Source: Stenotrophomonas lacuserhaii
Lineage (GTDB): Bacteria > Pseudomonadota > Gammaproteobacteria > Xanthomonadales > Xanthomonadaceae
Assembly (NCBI RefSeq): GCF_014836545.1
Contig: NZ_JACSQS010000005.1
Location: forward strand, 127,028-191,027
DNA length: 64,000 bases
Direction: 5' to 3'
The notes below the pieces were generated by a model. That model worked only from the letters and a program-made list of their open reading frames with translations. It did no database searches and had not been told where the DNA came from. Within the stretch, counting starts at the first letter, position 1. Every line of letters begins with the position of its first letter. Below are positions 27,952 through 38,350 of this stretch, piece by piece. The translations under genes and the position numbers were made by a program.

Positions 27952-28743
27952 ATGAGCGGACACGCTCCGTTGATCCATCCCACGGCGGCAATCGATCCGT
28001 CGGCGAAACTCGCCGACGGCGTCCGCGTGGGCGCCTTCACCCTGATCGGTGCCGATGTTGAAATCGGCGAGAACACCGAGATCGGACCGCATTGCAGTGT
28101 GCACGGTCCCACCCGGATCGGGCGCGACAACCGCTTCATCGGCCATGTGGCGGTGGGCGGCGAACCGCAGGACAAGAAGTACGCCGGCGAACGCACCGAA
28201 CTGGTGATCGGCGACCGCAACGTGTTCCGTGAGTTCGTCACCCTCAACCGCGGCACCGGCGGCGGCGGTGGCATCACCACCGTGGGCAACGACAACTGGA
28301 TGCTGGCCTACACACACGTGGCGCATGACTGCCACGTCGGCAACCACTGCGTGTTTTCCAACAACACCACGTTGGCTGGCCATGTGACCGTGGGCGACCA
28401 CGTGATCATCAGCGGCTTTGCCGGTGCGCACCAGTTCTGCCGCATCGGCGCGCATGCCTTCCTCGGCATGGGCGCGCTGACCAATGGCGACGTGCCGCCG
28501 TTCACCATGGTCGGCAGCGATTCGCTCGGCCGCCCGCGCGGCATCAACAGCGAAGGCCTCAAGCGCCGCGGTTTCGATGCCGAGCGCATCGCCAGCATCA
28601 AGCGCGCCTACCGCACGCTGTACGTGGCCGGCCTGCCCCTGGCCGAAGCCAAGGTGCAGCTGGCCGAGCAGGCCCGCAGCAGCGAAGACGTGGCCGAGCT
28701 GTTGGCGTTCATCGAGCAGGCCGAGCGGCCGCTGCTGCGATGA
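27952..28743 (+). CDS. lpxA: UDP-N-acetylglucosamine O-acyltransferase
   Basis: The 263-residue hexapeptide acyltransferase catalyses the first step of lipid A synthesis. The beta-helix repeats start at [21 protein letters not shown]; the catalytic His motif is seen in [12 protein letters not shown], and the C-terminal helical domain is intact. The strong ribosome site AGGAGG fixes the ATG at 27952. Overlaps lpxB by ATGA. Confidence 0.97.
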   Translation: MSGHAPLIHPTAAIDPSAKLADGVRVGAFTLIGADVEIGENTEIGPHCSVHGPTRIGRDNRFIGHVAVGGEPQDKKYAGERTELVIGDRNVFREFVTLNRGTGGGGGITTVGNDNWMLAYTHVAHDCHVGNHCVFSNNTTLAGHVTVGDHVIISGFAGAHQFCRIGAHAFLGMGALTNGDVPPFTMVGSDSLGRPRGINSEGLKRRGFDAERIASIKRAYRTLYVAGLPLAEAKVQLAEQARSSEDVAELLAFIEQAERPLLR

Positions 28744-29987
28744 ATCCTGCGCCGCTGCCGCCGACCGCTGCGGTCATCCCATTCCGCGTGCACAACGCCA
28801 GCTTGCCGGCACACGTGGATCCGCGGCCGCTGCGCGTTGCGCTGGTGGCCGGCGAGGCCTCCGGCGACCTGCTCGGCGCAGGCCTGGTGAGCGAGCTCAA
28901 GGCCCGTTTCCCGAATGCCGAGTTCGCCGGCATCGGCGGTGACAGCATGCGCGGTGCGGGCTGCCAGACCTGGTTCGATGCCAGCGAGCTGGCGGTGATG
29001 GGCCTGACCGAAGTATTGCGCCACCTGCCGCGCCTGCTGAAGCTGCGCGCGCAGTTCCGCCAGCGCGTGCTGGAGTGGCGGCCGGACGTGTTCATCGGCA
29101 TCGATGCCCCGGACTTCAACCTGCCGGTGGAGCGCTGGCTGAAGCAGCGTGGCATCCGCACGGTGCACTACGTCAGCCCCTCGGTCTGGGCCTGGCGTGA
29201 GAAGCGTGCCGAGAAGATCGGCGCCAGCGCCGACCTGGTGCTGTGCCTGTTCCCGATGGAACCGCCGATCTATGCCCGGCACGGCATCGATGCGCGTTTC
29301 GTCGGCCACCCGATGGCCGATGACATTCCCCTGCACGTGGACCGCGAGCAGGCGCGCGCGGCGCTGGGCCTTCCGTCCAATGCCAAGGTCCTGGCGGTGC
29401 TGCCCGGCAGCCGGCTGGGTGAAATCAGCCGGCTCGGTGAACCGTTCTTCGAGGCGGCCTGGCAGGTATGCGAGCGCATCCCCGGGCTGCACGTGGTGGT
29501 ACCGGCGGCCAACGCGGCCTGCCGTGCGCTGATCGACGAACAGTTGTCGCGCTCGGCGTTGCCGGTGGTGCATTCGCATGTGCTGGATGGCCAGGCACGC
29601 ACTGCGATGATCGCCGCCGACGTGGTGGTGCTCGCTTCCGGTACCGCCACTCTGGAAGCGATGCTGGTGAAGCGGCCGATGGTGGTGGGCTACCGGGTCA
29701 ACGAGCTGACCTACCGTCTCGTCAAGGCGCTGGGCCTGCTCAAGGTGGACCGCTATGCACTGCCCAACATCCTGGCCAACAAGGATCTTGCGCCGGAATT
29801 GATGCAGCACGACTGCGTGCCGGAAAAGCTGGCCGCGGCGATCCAGCAGTGGTTCGACCATCCGCAGAAGATCATCGACCTGCAAGCGACCTACGAGCAG
29901 CTGCACGGAGCGTTGCGCCGCGATGCGTCGGCACGCGCGGCCGACGCGGTAGCCGAACTGGTCGCGCGCGCAGCGGTGGCCTCGTGA
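28740..29987 (+). CDS. lpxB: Lipid-A-disaccharide synthase
   Basis: The 415-residue GT19 glycosyltransferase joins lipid X to UDP-diacylglucosamine at the membrane. Family motifs: [15 protein letters not shown] near the N-terminus, [17 protein letters not shown], and [10 protein letters not shown]. It carries about 30 residues before the usual start of the first strand, but the ATGA overlap with lpxA supports the start. It overlaps rnhB by GTGA. Confidence 0.97.
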   Translation: MNPAPLPPTAAVIPFRVHNASLPAHVDPRPLRVALVAGEASGDLLGAGLVSELKARFPNAEFAGIGGDSMRGAGCQTWFDASELAVMGLTEVLRHLPRLLKLRAQFRQRVLEWRPDVFIGIDAPDFNLPVERWLKQRGIRTVHYVSPSVWAWREKRAEKIGASADLVLCLFPMEPPIYARHGIDARFVGHPMADDIPLHVDREQARAALGLPSNAKVLAVLPGSRLGEISRLGEPFFEAAWQVCERIPGLHVVVPAANAACRALIDEQLSRSALPVVHSHVLDGQARTAMIAADVVVLASGTATLEAMLVKRPMVVGYRVNELTYRLVKALGLLKVDRYALPNILANKDLAPELMQHDCVPEKLAAAIQQWFDHPQKIIDLQATYEQLHGALRRDASARAADAVAELVARAAVAS

Positions 29988-30661
29988 GCCGTCGCGGCGC
30001 TGCCGCCGCCTCGCTGGCGCTGTTCGGCGCGGGCGTTCCGGCCCCCGTGGTGGTGCGGCGCATTGCCGGCGTGGACGAAGCCGGTCGCGGTCCACTGGCC
30101 GGCCCGGTCGCGGTGGCTGCGGTGGTGTTTGATCCGGCGCGGCCACGCATCAACGGCCTGGACGATTCCAAACAGCTGACTGCCGCCCGCCGCGAGCAGT
30201 TGTACGACCGCATCATCGATCGCGCACTGGCCTTCCATGTGGTGCTGGTGGATGCGCCCACCGTGGACCGGCTGAACATCTACCAGGCCACGCTGCAGGG
30301 CATGCGCGAGGTGGTGGCCGCCGTCGCCCACGTGGCCGAACTGGCCCGCATCGATGGCAACGTGGTGCCCAAGGGCCTGGTGCTGCCGGGCGAGGCGCTG
30401 ATCGGCGGCGATGCCATCGACCGCGCGATCATGGCCGCCTCGATCCTGGCCAAGGTCAGCCGTGACCGGTACATGCAGCAGGCGCACGTGCAGTACCCGC
30501 ATTTTGGTTTCGACCAGCACAAAGGGTATGGCACACCGGCGCATCTGGCTGCGTTGCGCGCGCACGGCCCATGCGAGGAACACCGACGCAGTTTCGCGCC
30601 CGTGCGGGAGTGCCTGCCGGTGCCTGCTCCTGCTCCGGTGGAGATGGCGCTGGCGCTGTGA
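29984..30661 (+). CDS. rnhB: Ribonuclease HII
   Basis: The 225-residue nuclease removes misincorporated ribonucleotides from DNA. The catalytic Asp-Glu pair is in [17 protein letters not shown], with further acidic residues in ARIDGN and SRDRYM-type segments. The GTG start at 29984 overlaps the lpxB TGA (GTGA). It closes the lpxD-fabZ-lpxA-lpxB-rnhB run; a 319-nt gap precedes dnaE. Confidence 0.95.
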   Translation: MSRRGAAAASLALFGAGVPAPVVVRRIAGVDEAGRGPLAGPVAVAAVVFDPARPRINGLDDSKQLTAARREQLYDRIIDRALAFHVVLVDAPTVDRLNIYQATLQGMREVVAAVAHVAELARIDGNVVPKGLVLPGEALIGGDAIDRAIMAASILAKVSRDRYMQQAHVQYPHFGFDQHKGYGTPAHLAALRAHGPCEEHRRSFAPVRECLPVPAPAPVEMALAL

Positions 30662-30980
30662 GTGGGTCGTCGAACGGGTGACCCCCTCGCGGGTGGCTTG
30701 AAAGCCGCAGCGCTGGGTTGGGCCGGGCGGTGGGGCTGTGCGGGGGACGGCAAGAGCCGCTCCTGCGTGCCTCGCTTCGCCAACCCATAGCAATGCAGCT
30801 GTTGACGTTGACGTTGCTTCGGCTTCGAAGCCCACGCGCAGCGCGCCCACACCCCCACGTCAAGACCTTGTCCGTACAGGCCCTCGCCGCTACCCTGAGC
30901 ACGCACTCCTGCGCACCTGTGACCCCGGCGGCCGTTCCTACGCCTGCTCCCGGGGCCGGTGCGCTCCAACCTGGTCCGGC
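30662..30980. other. rnhB-dnaE intergenic region with repeat-like modules
   Basis: No credible gene is seen in these 319 nt. They contain a G-rich tract (GGGCGGTGGGGCTGTGCGGG, about 30725-30744) and GTTGACGTTGACGTTGCTT (30801-30819). The same two modules recur, the second one inverted, at the end of the window (63880-63950), so this may be a decayed dispersed repeat. No terminator with a U-run and no clear dnaE promoter were identified. Confidence 0.5.
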
Positions 30981-33900
30981 ATGTCCAACTCCCGTTTCGT
31001 CCATCTCCACGTCCACACCGAATTTTCGCTGGCGGATTCCACCATCCGCGTGCCGGCGAAGCCGGAACAGGCTGACCCGAAGAAGGCCAAACAGGCCAAC
31101 CTGCTGTCGCGTGCGGTCGAACTCGGCCTGCCCGCGCTGGCCGTCACCGACCTGAACAACCTGTTCGCGCTGGTCAAGTTCTACAAGGCCGCCGAAGGCG
31201 TGGGCATCAAGCCCATCGCCGGCGCCGACGTGATGATCGCCGAGGAAGGCCAGGATCCCTGGCGGATGACCCTGCTGTGCCGTGACCGCGAGGGCTACCT
31301 CAGCCTGTCGCGCCTGCTGACACGTGCGTGGATGGAAGGCCATCGCCCGGAAGGCGGCGTGGCCGTGCACCCTGAATGGCTGAAAGCCGGCTGCCAGAAC
31401 CTGTTCGCACTCAGTGGCCGCGACAGCCTGGCAGGCCGCCTGGCCGCCGCCGGCAAGCACGACCTCGCCGAACAACAGCTGGCCGACTGGCAGCGGGTGT
31501 TCGGCGATGGCCTGCACCTGGAACTGACCCGCACCGGGCGCGAAGGCGAAGAGGCGTTCAACCAGTTCGCGCTGATGGCGGCCGGCCAGCGCGGCCTGCC
31601 GGTCATCGCCAGCAACGATGTGCGCTTCCTGCAACCCACCGATTTCAGCGCCCACGAAGCGCGCGTGTGCATCGCCTCCGGGCGCGTGCTGGATGATCCC
31701 AAGCGTCCGCGTGACTACAGCGACCAGCAGTACCTGAAGTCATCCGAAGAGATGTGCGCGCTGTTCGCCGACATCCCCGATGCGATCGACAACACCCGCG
31801 CGCTGGCCGAGCGCTGCAACATCGAAATGCGGCTGGGCACCTACTTCCTGCCCAACTACCCGGTGCCCGACGAGGAGACGCTGGACAGTTGGATCCGCAG
31901 CGAAGCGCGCAAGGGCCTGGCGCTGCGCATGGAGAAGAATCCCGTAGCGCCTGGCATGACCTTGCAGGACTACAGCGACCGCCTGGAATTCGAGCTGGAT
32001 ACCATCATCAAGATGGGCTTCCCCGGCTACTTCCTGATCGTGGCCGACTTCATCCAGTGGGGCAAGAACCAGGGCATCCCGATCGGCCCGGGCCGCGGTT
32101 CCGGTGCCGGTTCGCTGGTGGCCTGGGCGCTGCAGATCACCGATCTCGACCCCCTGCCCTACAACCTGCTGTTCGAGCGCTTCCTGAATCCCGAACGCGT
32201 GTCGATGCCCGACTTCGACATCGACTTCTGCATGGACCGCCGCGACGAAGTCATCGACTACGTGGCGCGCAAGTACGGACGCGAACGGGTCAGCCAGATC
32301 ATCACCTACGGCACCATGGCGGCCAAGGCCGTAGTGCGCGACTGCGGGCGTGTGCTTGGCTTCCCGTACGGCCTGGTGGACAGCGTGGCCAAGCTGATCC
32401 CCAACATCCTGGGCATTTCGCTGAAGGATGCGATGGGCGAAGGCAAGGACAGCGAGATGGCCTCGCCGGAGCTGATCCAGCGCTACCAGAGCGAGGACGA
32501 TGTCCGCGACCTGATCGACCTGGCCCGGCAGCTGGAAGACCTGACCCGCAACGCCGGCAAGCACGCCGGTGGCGTGGTCATCGCGCCGGAGCCGCTGGCC
32601 GAGTTCTGCCCGCTGTTCGCCGAGCACGATGAAAACGGCATCGGCCGCAATCCGGTCACCCAGTTCGACAAGAACGACGTGGAAGAAGTCGGCCTGGTGA
32701 AGTTCGACTTCCTCGGCCTGCGCACGCTGACCATCATCGACTGGGCGGTGAAGGCGATCAACAAGCGCCATGAGCGCGCCGGCATCCCGCCGGTGGACAT
32801 CACCCAGTTGCCGCTGGACGACGCCCCCACCTACAAGGACATCTTCGCCTCGGGCAACACCGGCGCGGTGTTCCAGTTCGAATCCTCCGGCATGCGCCGC
32901 CTGCTGAAGGACGCCAAGCCGGACCGCTTCGAAGACCTGATCGCGCTGGTGTCGCTGTACCGCCCCGGCCCGATGGACCTGATTCCCTCCTTCGTCGACC
33001 GCAAGCATGGGCGCGAAGACGTGGAATACCCCGATCCGCGCACCGAGCGCATCCTGCGCGACACCTACGGCATCATGGTGTACCAGGAGCAGGTGATGCA
33101 GATGGCGCAGATCGTCGGCGGATATTCGCTGGGCGGCGCCGACCTGCTGCGTCGTGCGATGGGCAAGAAAGTGCCGGCCGAGATGGCCAAGCACCGCGAG
33201 ATCTTCCGCGAAGGTGCGGCCAAGGACGGCGTCGGCGAGGCCAAGGCCGATGCGATCTTCGACCTGATGGAGAAGTTCGCCGGCTACGGTTTCAACAAAT
33301 CCCACGCCGCCGCCTACGCACTGGTCAGCTACCAGACGGCTTGGTTGAAACGGCATTACCCGGCCGAGTTCATGGCCGCCACGCTGTCTTCGGACATGGA
33401 CAATACCGAGAAGGTGGTCGGCTTCCTGGATGAGGTGCGCAACCTCGGCCTGACCGTGCTGCCGCCGAAGGTCAACCAGTCCGCCTACATGTTCGAAGCG
33501 GCCACGCCGGACACCATCCAGTACGGTCTGGGCGCGATCAAGGGCGTCGGCCAGGGCGCCTGCGAAGCGGTGGTCGACGAGCGCCTGCAGAACGGGCCCT
33601 ATACCGACCTGCTGGATTTCTGCACGCGCATCGGTTCGGCCAAGCTCAACCGCCGCACGCTGGAAGCGATGATCAACTGCGGCGCACTGGATGAGCTGGG
33701 GCGCAATCGTGCCTCGCTGGCCCTGCAGTTGCCCGAAGTGATCAAGGCGACCGAGCAGATGGCGCGCGAGCGCGCGTCCGGCCAGAACTCGCTGTTCGGC
33801 GGTCCGGATCCGAATGCACCGGCGATCCACCTGGAACTGCAGGAAACCGACGAATGGCCGCTGCTGCAGCGCCTGACCGGTGAGCGCGATACGCTGGGCT

Positions 33901-34562
33901 TCTACCTCAGCGGACACCCCTTCGATCCGCATCGCGAGGACGTGCGCGACCTGGTCGGCACCGATCTCGGCGCGGTCGAGAAGATCTGGAGTGCCGCCAG
34001 CGGCGGGGGCGGCGGTGGCGAAAAGCGCTGGCGCCCGGAAGTGCAGACGGTGCTGGCAGGCCAGGTCGTCGGGGTGCGCCGCAAGGGTGAAAGCCAGATC
34101 TTCATCCAGCTTGAAGACGGTCGCGGCCGGGTCGAGTGCAGTGCGTTTTCCGATGCAATGGCCGAGTTCGGCCACCTGATGACCAAGGACCGCATCCTGG
34201 TGGTCAAGGGCGGTCTGCGCGAGGACGAATTCAATGGCGGCTTCGCCCTGCGCATCCGCCAGTGCTGGGACTTCGACGAGGTCTGCGCGAACTACGCCAC
34301 GCGGCTGTCGCTGCGCGTGGACCTGCGCCGCGAACGGCCGGTCTGGGAGCGCGTCAATGCCCTGCTCGACCGCCATCGGCCCGGTCGCACGCCACTGCGC
34401 CTGGACCTGCTGCTGAAGGACCCGGAAGGGTCGCTGGCGGGGATGTTGGACGTAGGCGGCGACAGCGCTGTACGCATCGATTCCAAGCTGATCCAGGCCC
34501 TGCGCGCCGACCCCGCCGTGCGCACGCTGAAGGTACGCTACAGCCCGCCGTGGGCGAGCTGA
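30981..34562 (+). CDS. dnaE: DNA polymerase III subunit alpha
   Basis: The 1193-residue replicative polymerase starts MSNSRFVHLHVHTEFSLADS, the PHP domain. The catalytic palm carries GPGRGSGAGSLVAWAL and PDFDIDFCMDRR (two of the three catalytic Asp). Later come the helix-hairpin-helix region and the C-terminal OB-fold (GQVVGVRRKGESQIFIQLED). Length fits the family (about 1160-1200). A glycine-rich insert (GGGGGGE) precedes the OB-fold. The upstream frame extension lacks homology and no ribosome site is obvious. Confidence 0.97.
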   Translation: MSNSRFVHLHVHTEFSLADSTIRVPAKPEQADPKKAKQANLLSRAVELGLPALAVTDLNNLFALVKFYKAAEGVGIKPIAGADVMIAEEGQDPWRMTLLCRDREGYLSLSRLLTRAWMEGHRPEGGVAVHPEWLKAGCQNLFALSGRDSLAGRLAAAGKHDLAEQQLADWQRVFGDGLHLELTRTGREGEEAFNQFALMAAGQRGLPVIASNDVRFLQPTDFSAHEARVCIASGRVLDDPKRPRDYSDQQYLKSSEEMCALFADIPDAIDNTRALAERCNIEMRLGTYFLPNYPVPDEETLDSWIRSEARKGLALRMEKNPVAPGMTLQDYSDRLEFELDTIIKMGFPGYFLIVADFIQWGKNQGIPIGPGRGSGAGSLVAWALQITDLDPLPYNLLFERFLNPERVSMPDFDIDFCMDRRDEVIDYVARKYGRERVSQIITYGTMAAKAVVRDCGRVLGFPYGLVDSVAKLIPNILGISLKDAMGEGKDSEMASPELIQRYQSEDDVRDLIDLARQLEDLTRNAGKHAGGVVIAPEPLAEFCPLFAEHDENGIGRNPVTQFDKNDVEEVGLVKFDFLGLRTLTIIDWAVKAINKRHERAGIPPVDITQLPLDDAPTYKDIFASGNTGAVFQFESSGMRRLLKDAKPDRFEDLIALVSLYRPGPMDLIPSFVDRKHGREDVEYPDPRTERILRDTYGIMVYQEQVMQMAQIVGGYSLGGADLLRRAMGKKVPAEMAKHREIFREGAAKDGVGEAKADAIFDLMEKFAGYGFNKSHAAAYALVSYQTAWLKRHYPAEFMAATLSSDMDNTEKVVGFLDEVRNLGLTVLPPKVNQSAYMFEAATPDTIQYGLGAIKGVGQGACEAVVDERLQNGPYTDLLDFCTRIGSAKLNRRTLEAMINCGALDELGRNRASLALQLPEVIKATEQMARERASGQNSLFGGPDPNAPAIHLELQETDEWPLLQRLTGERDTLGFYLSGHPFDPHREDVRDLVGTDLGAVEKIWSAASGGGGGGEKRWRPEVQTVLAGQVVGVRRKGESQIFIQLEDGRGRVECSAFSDAMAEFGHLMTKDRILVVKGGLREDEFNGGFALRIRQCWDFDEVCANYATRLSLRVDLRRERPVWERVNALLDRHRPGRTPLRLDLLLKDPEGSLAGMLDVGGDSAVRIDSKLIQALRADPAVRTLKVRYSPPWAS

Positions 34563-34636
34563 CCAGACGACGGCGTACGGGGCATCCGCACGCATTCGGC
34601 TAAACTTCCCTCCTTACATTCATACGACGGCTTCCG

Positions 34637-35596
34637 ATGAATCCGAACTACCTCGACTTCGAGCAACCCATCGCCGACCTGGAAGCCAAGATCCAGGAGC
34701 TGCGCAGCGCCAGCGCCGGTCCGGCGGTCAACGTTGAAGCCGAAGTAACGGCCCTGCGGGGCAAGCTGCGCACGCGCACCGCGCAGATCTTCCGCAACCT
34801 GACCTCATGGCAGGTGCTGCAGCTGGCCCGCCATCCCTCGCGTCCGTACACACAGGATTACCTGCACCTGATGTTCGACGGGTTCCAGGAGCTGGCCGGC
34901 GACCGTGCCTTCGCCGACGACAAGGCGATCATGGGCGGCCTGGCCCGCCTCAATGGCCGCCCGGTCATGGTGATCGGCCACCAGAAGGGCCGCGACACCA
35001 AGGAAAAGATCAAACGCAACTTCGGCATGCCCAAGCCGGAGGGCTACCGCAAGGCGCTGCGCCTGATGAAGATGGCCGAGCGTTTCGGCCTGCCGGTGCT
35101 GACCCTGATCGACACCGCCGGTGCCTGGCCGGGCATCGACGCCGAATCCCGTGGACAGTCCGAAGCCATCGCACGCAACCTTATGGAGATGGCCGAGCTG
35201 AAGGTGCCGGTGATCTGCACGGTGATCGGCGAAGGCGGCTCCGGCGGTGCACTGGCATTGGGCGTGGGCGACCGCACGATCATGCTGGAATACAGCGTGT
35301 ATTCGACCATCAGCCCGGAAGGCTGCGCCTCGATCCTGTGGAAGGACGCCAGCAAGGCCAAGGACGCCGCCGAACAGCTGGGGCTGACCGCGCCGCGCCT
35401 GAAGGGCCTGGGCCTGATCGACAAAGTGGTGCGCGAGCCGACCGGCGGCGCACACCGCAACCCGGTGCAGATGGCCAAGCGCCTGAAGGCCGTGCTGGTC
35501 AACGAACTGGACGCCCTGCAGGACCTGCCGACCGACGAGCTGCTGGCCAAACGCTACACGCGCCTGCGCAGCTACGGCACCTACGAAGCCGCATGA
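34637..35596 (+). CDS. accA: Acetyl-CoA carboxylase carboxyltransferase subunit alpha
   Basis: The 319-residue alpha subunit of carboxyltransferase transfers CO2 from carboxybiotin to acetyl-CoA with Acc[20 protein letters not shown] is the family N-terminus; the oxyanion-hole glycines are in [16 protein letters not shown] and [16 protein letters not shown]. It lies 74 nt after dnaE, as in E. coli. A hairpin GCCGGG/CCCGGC at 35605-35622 without a U-run and a REP element follow. Confidence 0.98.
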   Translation: MNPNYLDFEQPIADLEAKIQELRSASAGPAVNVEAEVTALRGKLRTRTAQIFRNLTSWQVLQLARHPSRPYTQDYLHLMFDGFQELAGDRAFADDKAIMGGLARLNGRPVMVIGHQKGRDTKEKIKRNFGMPKPEGYRKALRLMKMAERFGLPVLTLIDTAGAWPGIDAESRGQSEAIARNLMEMAELKVPVICTVIGEGGSGGALALGVGDRTIMLEYSVYSTISPEGCASILWKDASKAKDAAEQLGLTAPRLKGLGLIDKVVREPTGGAHRNPVQMAKRLKAVLVNELDALQDLPTDELLAKRYTRLRSYGTYEAA

Positions 35597-35670
35597 CCTG
35601 ACACGCCGGGACGATGCCCGGCGGCTGTCCGATCAGGCATATCGACGCCGGACGCGGGCCGCGCTTCGCG

Positions 35671-35695
35671 CTCGCCGAGCATGGCTCGGCGCTAC
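35671..35695 (-). repeat. SMAG/REP palindrome (GTAGCGCCGAGC family)
   Basis: On the minus strand GTAGCGCCGAGCCATGCTCG..., stem CGCCGAGC/GCTCGGCG. It is located between convergent accA and the HemJ-like gene. The 15 nt flanking it (GGCCGCGCTTCGCGC) also flank the copy at 38351. Confidence 0.85.
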
Positions 35696-35715
35696 CCAGC
35701 GCGGCTCAGAACGGC

Positions 35716-36171
35716 TCAGAACGGCTTGGCCAGTACCAGCCATACGATCGGGATGAAGGCCAGCAGCGGGATCTCATTGATCCAGCGCAGCGCGCGCGAA
35801 GACGGCAGCGCGCGGCCCTTGGCCACGCCTTTCAGCAGCCGCCCGATCCAGATGAAATATCCCAGCAGCACCGCCACCAGGCCCAGCTTGGCGTGCAGCC
35901 AGCCGGCTCCGCCCGGGGCCACCATGGTCGGGAAGTCCGGGATGAGGCGGTAGCCCAGCCACAGCACCAGCCCCAGCACGAAGGCCAGGCCGAACATGCT
36001 GTGGCCGAAGCGATACAGGCGCATCCCCATCAACTGCAGACGTTCGCTGACTGCCGCCTGCCCTGCCGCCTCGGCGATGTTGACCAGGATGCGCGGCAGG
36101 TAGAACACCGTCGCCATCCAGGCCACCACGAACACCAGGTGGAAGGTCTTGACCCAGAAGTAGGACTGCAT
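35716..36171 (-). CDS. hemJ: HemJ-family membrane protein, probable protoporphyrinogen IX oxidase
   Basis: The 151-residue protein has four hydrophobic helices and the UPF0093/HemJ pattern: FHLVFVVAWMATVFYLPRIL in helix 1 with its conserved His, and HAKLGLVAVLLGYFIWIG in helix 3. HemJ proteins oxidise protoporphyrinogen IX in haem synthesis in bacteria lacking HemG/HemY. GGAGCGAGC precedes the ATG. A CopD-like copper protein is less likely given the FYLPRI motif. The gene is single and divergent from a methyltransferase. Confidence 0.75.
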   Translation of the reverse strand: MQSYFWVKTFHLVFVVAWMATVFYLPRILVNIAEAAGQAAVSERLQLMGMRLYRFGHSMFGLAFVLGLVLWLGYRLIPDFPTMVAPGGAGWLHAKLGLVAVLLGYFIWIGRLLKGVAKGRALPSSRALRWINEIPLLAFIPIVWLVLAKPF

Positions 36172-36216
36172 GTGCTCGCTCCAGCGGCTGGCGTAGGATG
36201 AGCACCATTTTCACCG

Positions 36217-36825
36217 ATGCGCAGGGCCACGTACATGCACAAGACCTACGACGCCGCTTATTTCCAGCACTGGTACCGGCGTGCCGATATCGGCGGCAGC
36301 GCGCGGCTGGCGCGCAAGGTCGCCTTGGCCGTGGCCAGCGCCGAGTATTACCTGGAACGCCCGATCCGCAGCGTGCTGGACATCGGCTGCGGCGAAGGCG
36401 CATGGCGCGTGCCGCTGCTGAAGCTGCGCCCGAAGCTGAGCTACCTGGGCTTTGACAGCAGCGACTACGCCGTGGGCCGCTACGGTCGCACCCGCAACCT
36501 GCACCCGGCCAGCTTCGGCGATTTCGCCTGGCTGCGGCCGTGCGCGCCGGTGGACCTGCTGATCTGCTCGGATGTGATGCATTACGTGCCCGACCGGGAG
36601 CTGCGTGCCGGCCTGGCCGGCATCGGCGAGCTGACCGGGGGCGTCGCCTTCCTGGAGACCTTCGCCGCCGAGGACGACTTCGACGGGGACCACGAAGGCT
36701 TCCACCCCCGTCCGGCCCGCTGGTACCGGCGCGAACTGGGCAAGCACGGCCTTACCCCGATCGGTTCGCATTGCTGGCTGGGCGCCTCCTTGGGCCAGGA
36801 AGCTTCGGCGCTGGAAACTGCCTGA
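36217..36825 (+). CDS. Class I SAM-dependent methyltransferase
   Basis: The 202-residue protein has a Rossmann-type methyltransferase core: motif I SVLDIGCGEGAWRVPLLK binds S-adenosylmethionine, followed by YLGFDSSDYAV (motif II) and PVDLLICSDVMHYV (motif IV). The substrate cannot be told. A second ATG at 36235 (MHKTYD) is an alternative start. Single gene, divergent from hemJ. Confidence 0.85.
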   Translation: MRRATYMHKTYDAAYFQHWYRRADIGGSARLARKVALAVASAEYYLERPIRSVLDIGCGEGAWRVPLLKLRPKLSYLGFDSSDYAVGRYGRTRNLHPASFGDFAWLRPCAPVDLLICSDVMHYVPDRELRAGLAGIGELTGGVAFLETFAAEDDFDGDHEGFHPRPARWYRRELGKHGLTPIGSHCWLGASLGQEASALETA

Positions 36826-36895
36826 ACGGGTGCCGGCGGATCTGCGACCCCAATTAATATTCCGCCGCGCCGGATCGGGTATGCTGCACGGCAAC

Positions 36896-36911
36896 ATATG
36901 ACCATACATAT
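36896..36911 (+). promoter_or_regulatory. Inverted repeat just upstream of the PHA depolymerase gene
   Basis: ATATG-N6-CATAT, 9 nt before the start codon. The position fits an operator or translational control site; no factor is known. Confidence 0.3.
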
Positions 36912-36920
36912 TGAGTCGAT

Positions 36921-38228
36921 ATGCTCTACCAGCTTCACGAATTGACCCGTAATCTGCTGGCCCCCTGGGTCCACCAGGCCCAGGCAAATGCCCACTTCTT
37001 CAACAATGCCGGCCACTGGTGGGGGCAGATGCCCGGGGCTGATCGCCTGGCGGCGATGAACGAGCTGTTCCATCGCCTGGGCAAGGATTACGAGAAACCC
37101 GAGTGGGGCATCAACGAGATCGAGGTGGACGGCGAGCGCGTGCCGATCGTGGTCCACGAAGAGGTCAGCAAACCGTTCTGCAAGCTGCTGCGCTTCAAGC
37201 GCCACAGCAACGAAGCCGACCAGCTGCACACCATGCTCAACCAGCCGTTCGTGCTGGTGGTGGCGCCGTTGTCCGGCCACCACGCCACGCTGCTGCGCGA
37301 TACCGTGCGCACCCTGCTGCGCGACCATCGCGTGTACGTGACCGATTGGGTCGACGCACGCATGGTGCCGGGCAGCGAAGGCGAGTTCGGGCTGGATGAT
37401 TACGTGGAGTACATCCAGGCGTTCATCCGTCACCTCGGCGTGGAGCGCCTGCACGTGGTGAGCGTGTGCCAGCCCACCGTACCGGTGCTGGCCGCGGTTT
37501 CGCTGATGGCCAGCCGTGGCGAACCCACCCCGAAGTCGCTGGTGATGATGGGCGGTCCGATCGATGCGCGCTGCAGCCCGACCGCAGTGAACAACCTGGC
37601 CACCCAGAACCCGCTGTCGTGGTTCGAGAACAACGTCATCCACACCGTGCCGCCGAGCTACCCCGGCGCCGGCCGCCGCGTGTATCCAGGCTTCCTGCAG
37701 CACGCCGGCTTCCTGTCCATGAACCCCAGCCGGCATTTCAGCTCGCACTGGGATTTCTACGCCGACCTGGTCAAGGGCGACCTGGAAGATGCCGATGCGC
37801 ACCGGCGTTTCTACGACGAGTACAACGCGGTGCTGGACATGCCGGCCAAGTACTACCTGGATACCATCAGCGTGGTGTTCCAGGATTTCCTGCTGCCGCG
37901 CGGCGAGTGGTACATCAAGGGTGAGAAGGTCGACCCTTCGGCCATCCGCGATACCGCGCTGTTGAGCATCGAAGGCGAACTGGACGATATCGCCGGCCTC
38001 GGCCAGACCGAAGCGGCGCAGTCGCTGTGCACGGGCATCGCCGAAGCCCGCCGCGAGCATTTCATCGTCGAAGGCGCCGGCCATTACGGCATCTTCAGCG
38101 GCCGCCGCTGGCGCGAAGTGGTGTACCCGAAGGTGCGCGATTTCTTCGCCGCCAATGCCGAAGCACCGGCCTCTGCGAAGCCGAAGAAGAAGAGCAACGT
38201 CACGCCATTGCGCCGCAAGGCCGGCTGA
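36921..38228 (+). CDS. phaZ: Intracellular polyhydroxyalkanoate depolymerase
   Basis: This 435-residue alpha/beta-hydrolase degrades intracellular PHA granules. The nucleophile motif is VVSVCQPTVPVL with Cys183, the same residue number as in Ralstonia PhaZ1, which uses Cys in place of Ser. The catalytic Asp and His are expected in SIEGELDDIAGLGQ and EGAGHYGIFSGRRW. The C-terminal 25 residues are Lys/Ala-rich (KPKKKSNV). The start at 36921 has only a weak ribosome site. No PHA synthase or phasin lies nearby. Confidence 0.9.
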   Translation: MLYQLHELTRNLLAPWVHQAQANAHFFNNAGHWWGQMPGADRLAAMNELFHRLGKDYEKPEWGINEIEVDGERVPIVVHEEVSKPFCKLLRFKRHSNEADQLHTMLNQPFVLVVAPLSGHHATLLRDTVRTLLRDHRVYVTDWVDARMVPGSEGEFGLDDYVEYIQAFIRHLGVERLHVVSVCQPTVPVLAAVSLMASRGEPTPKSLVMMGGPIDARCSPTAVNNLATQNPLSWFENNVIHTVPPSYPGAGRRVYPGFLQHAGFLSMNPSRHFSSHWDFYADLVKGDLEDADAHRRFYDEYNAVLDMPAKYYLDTISVVFQDFLLPRGEWYIKGEKVDPSAIRDTALLSIEGELDDIAGLGQTEAAQSLCTGIAEARREHFIVEGAGHYGIFSGRRWREVVYPKVRDFFAANAEAPASAKPKKKSNVTPLRRKAG

Positions 38229-38245
38229 CGACCCGGCTGCGGTGC

Positions 38246-38268
38246 TGACGGCCAGCGGCCGTCACTAC
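38246..38268 (-). repeat. REP palindrome, second subfamily (GTAGTGACGGCC)
   Basis: Minus strand GTAGTGACGGCCGCTGGCCG...; stem TGACGGCC/GGCCGTCA. A related copy stands at 45940. Confidence 0.8.
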
Positions 38269-38280
38269 CGTTGATCCAAG

Positions 38281-38304
38281 GTAGCGCCGAGCCATGCTCG
38301 GCGG
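38281..38304 (+). repeat. SMAG/REP palindrome, plus orientation
   Basis: GTAGCGCCGAGCCATGCTCG..., the left half of an inverted pair with 38351-38375. Confidence 0.88.
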
Positions 38305-38350
38305 CTTTTCGATCCGGCATCGTGGTGGCTGACACAGGCCGCGCTGCGCG

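Noticed and set aside
31740..34595. 951-codon minus-strand frame opposite dnaE
   Set aside because: Composition of an antisense shadow; dnaE motifs are complete on the other strand.
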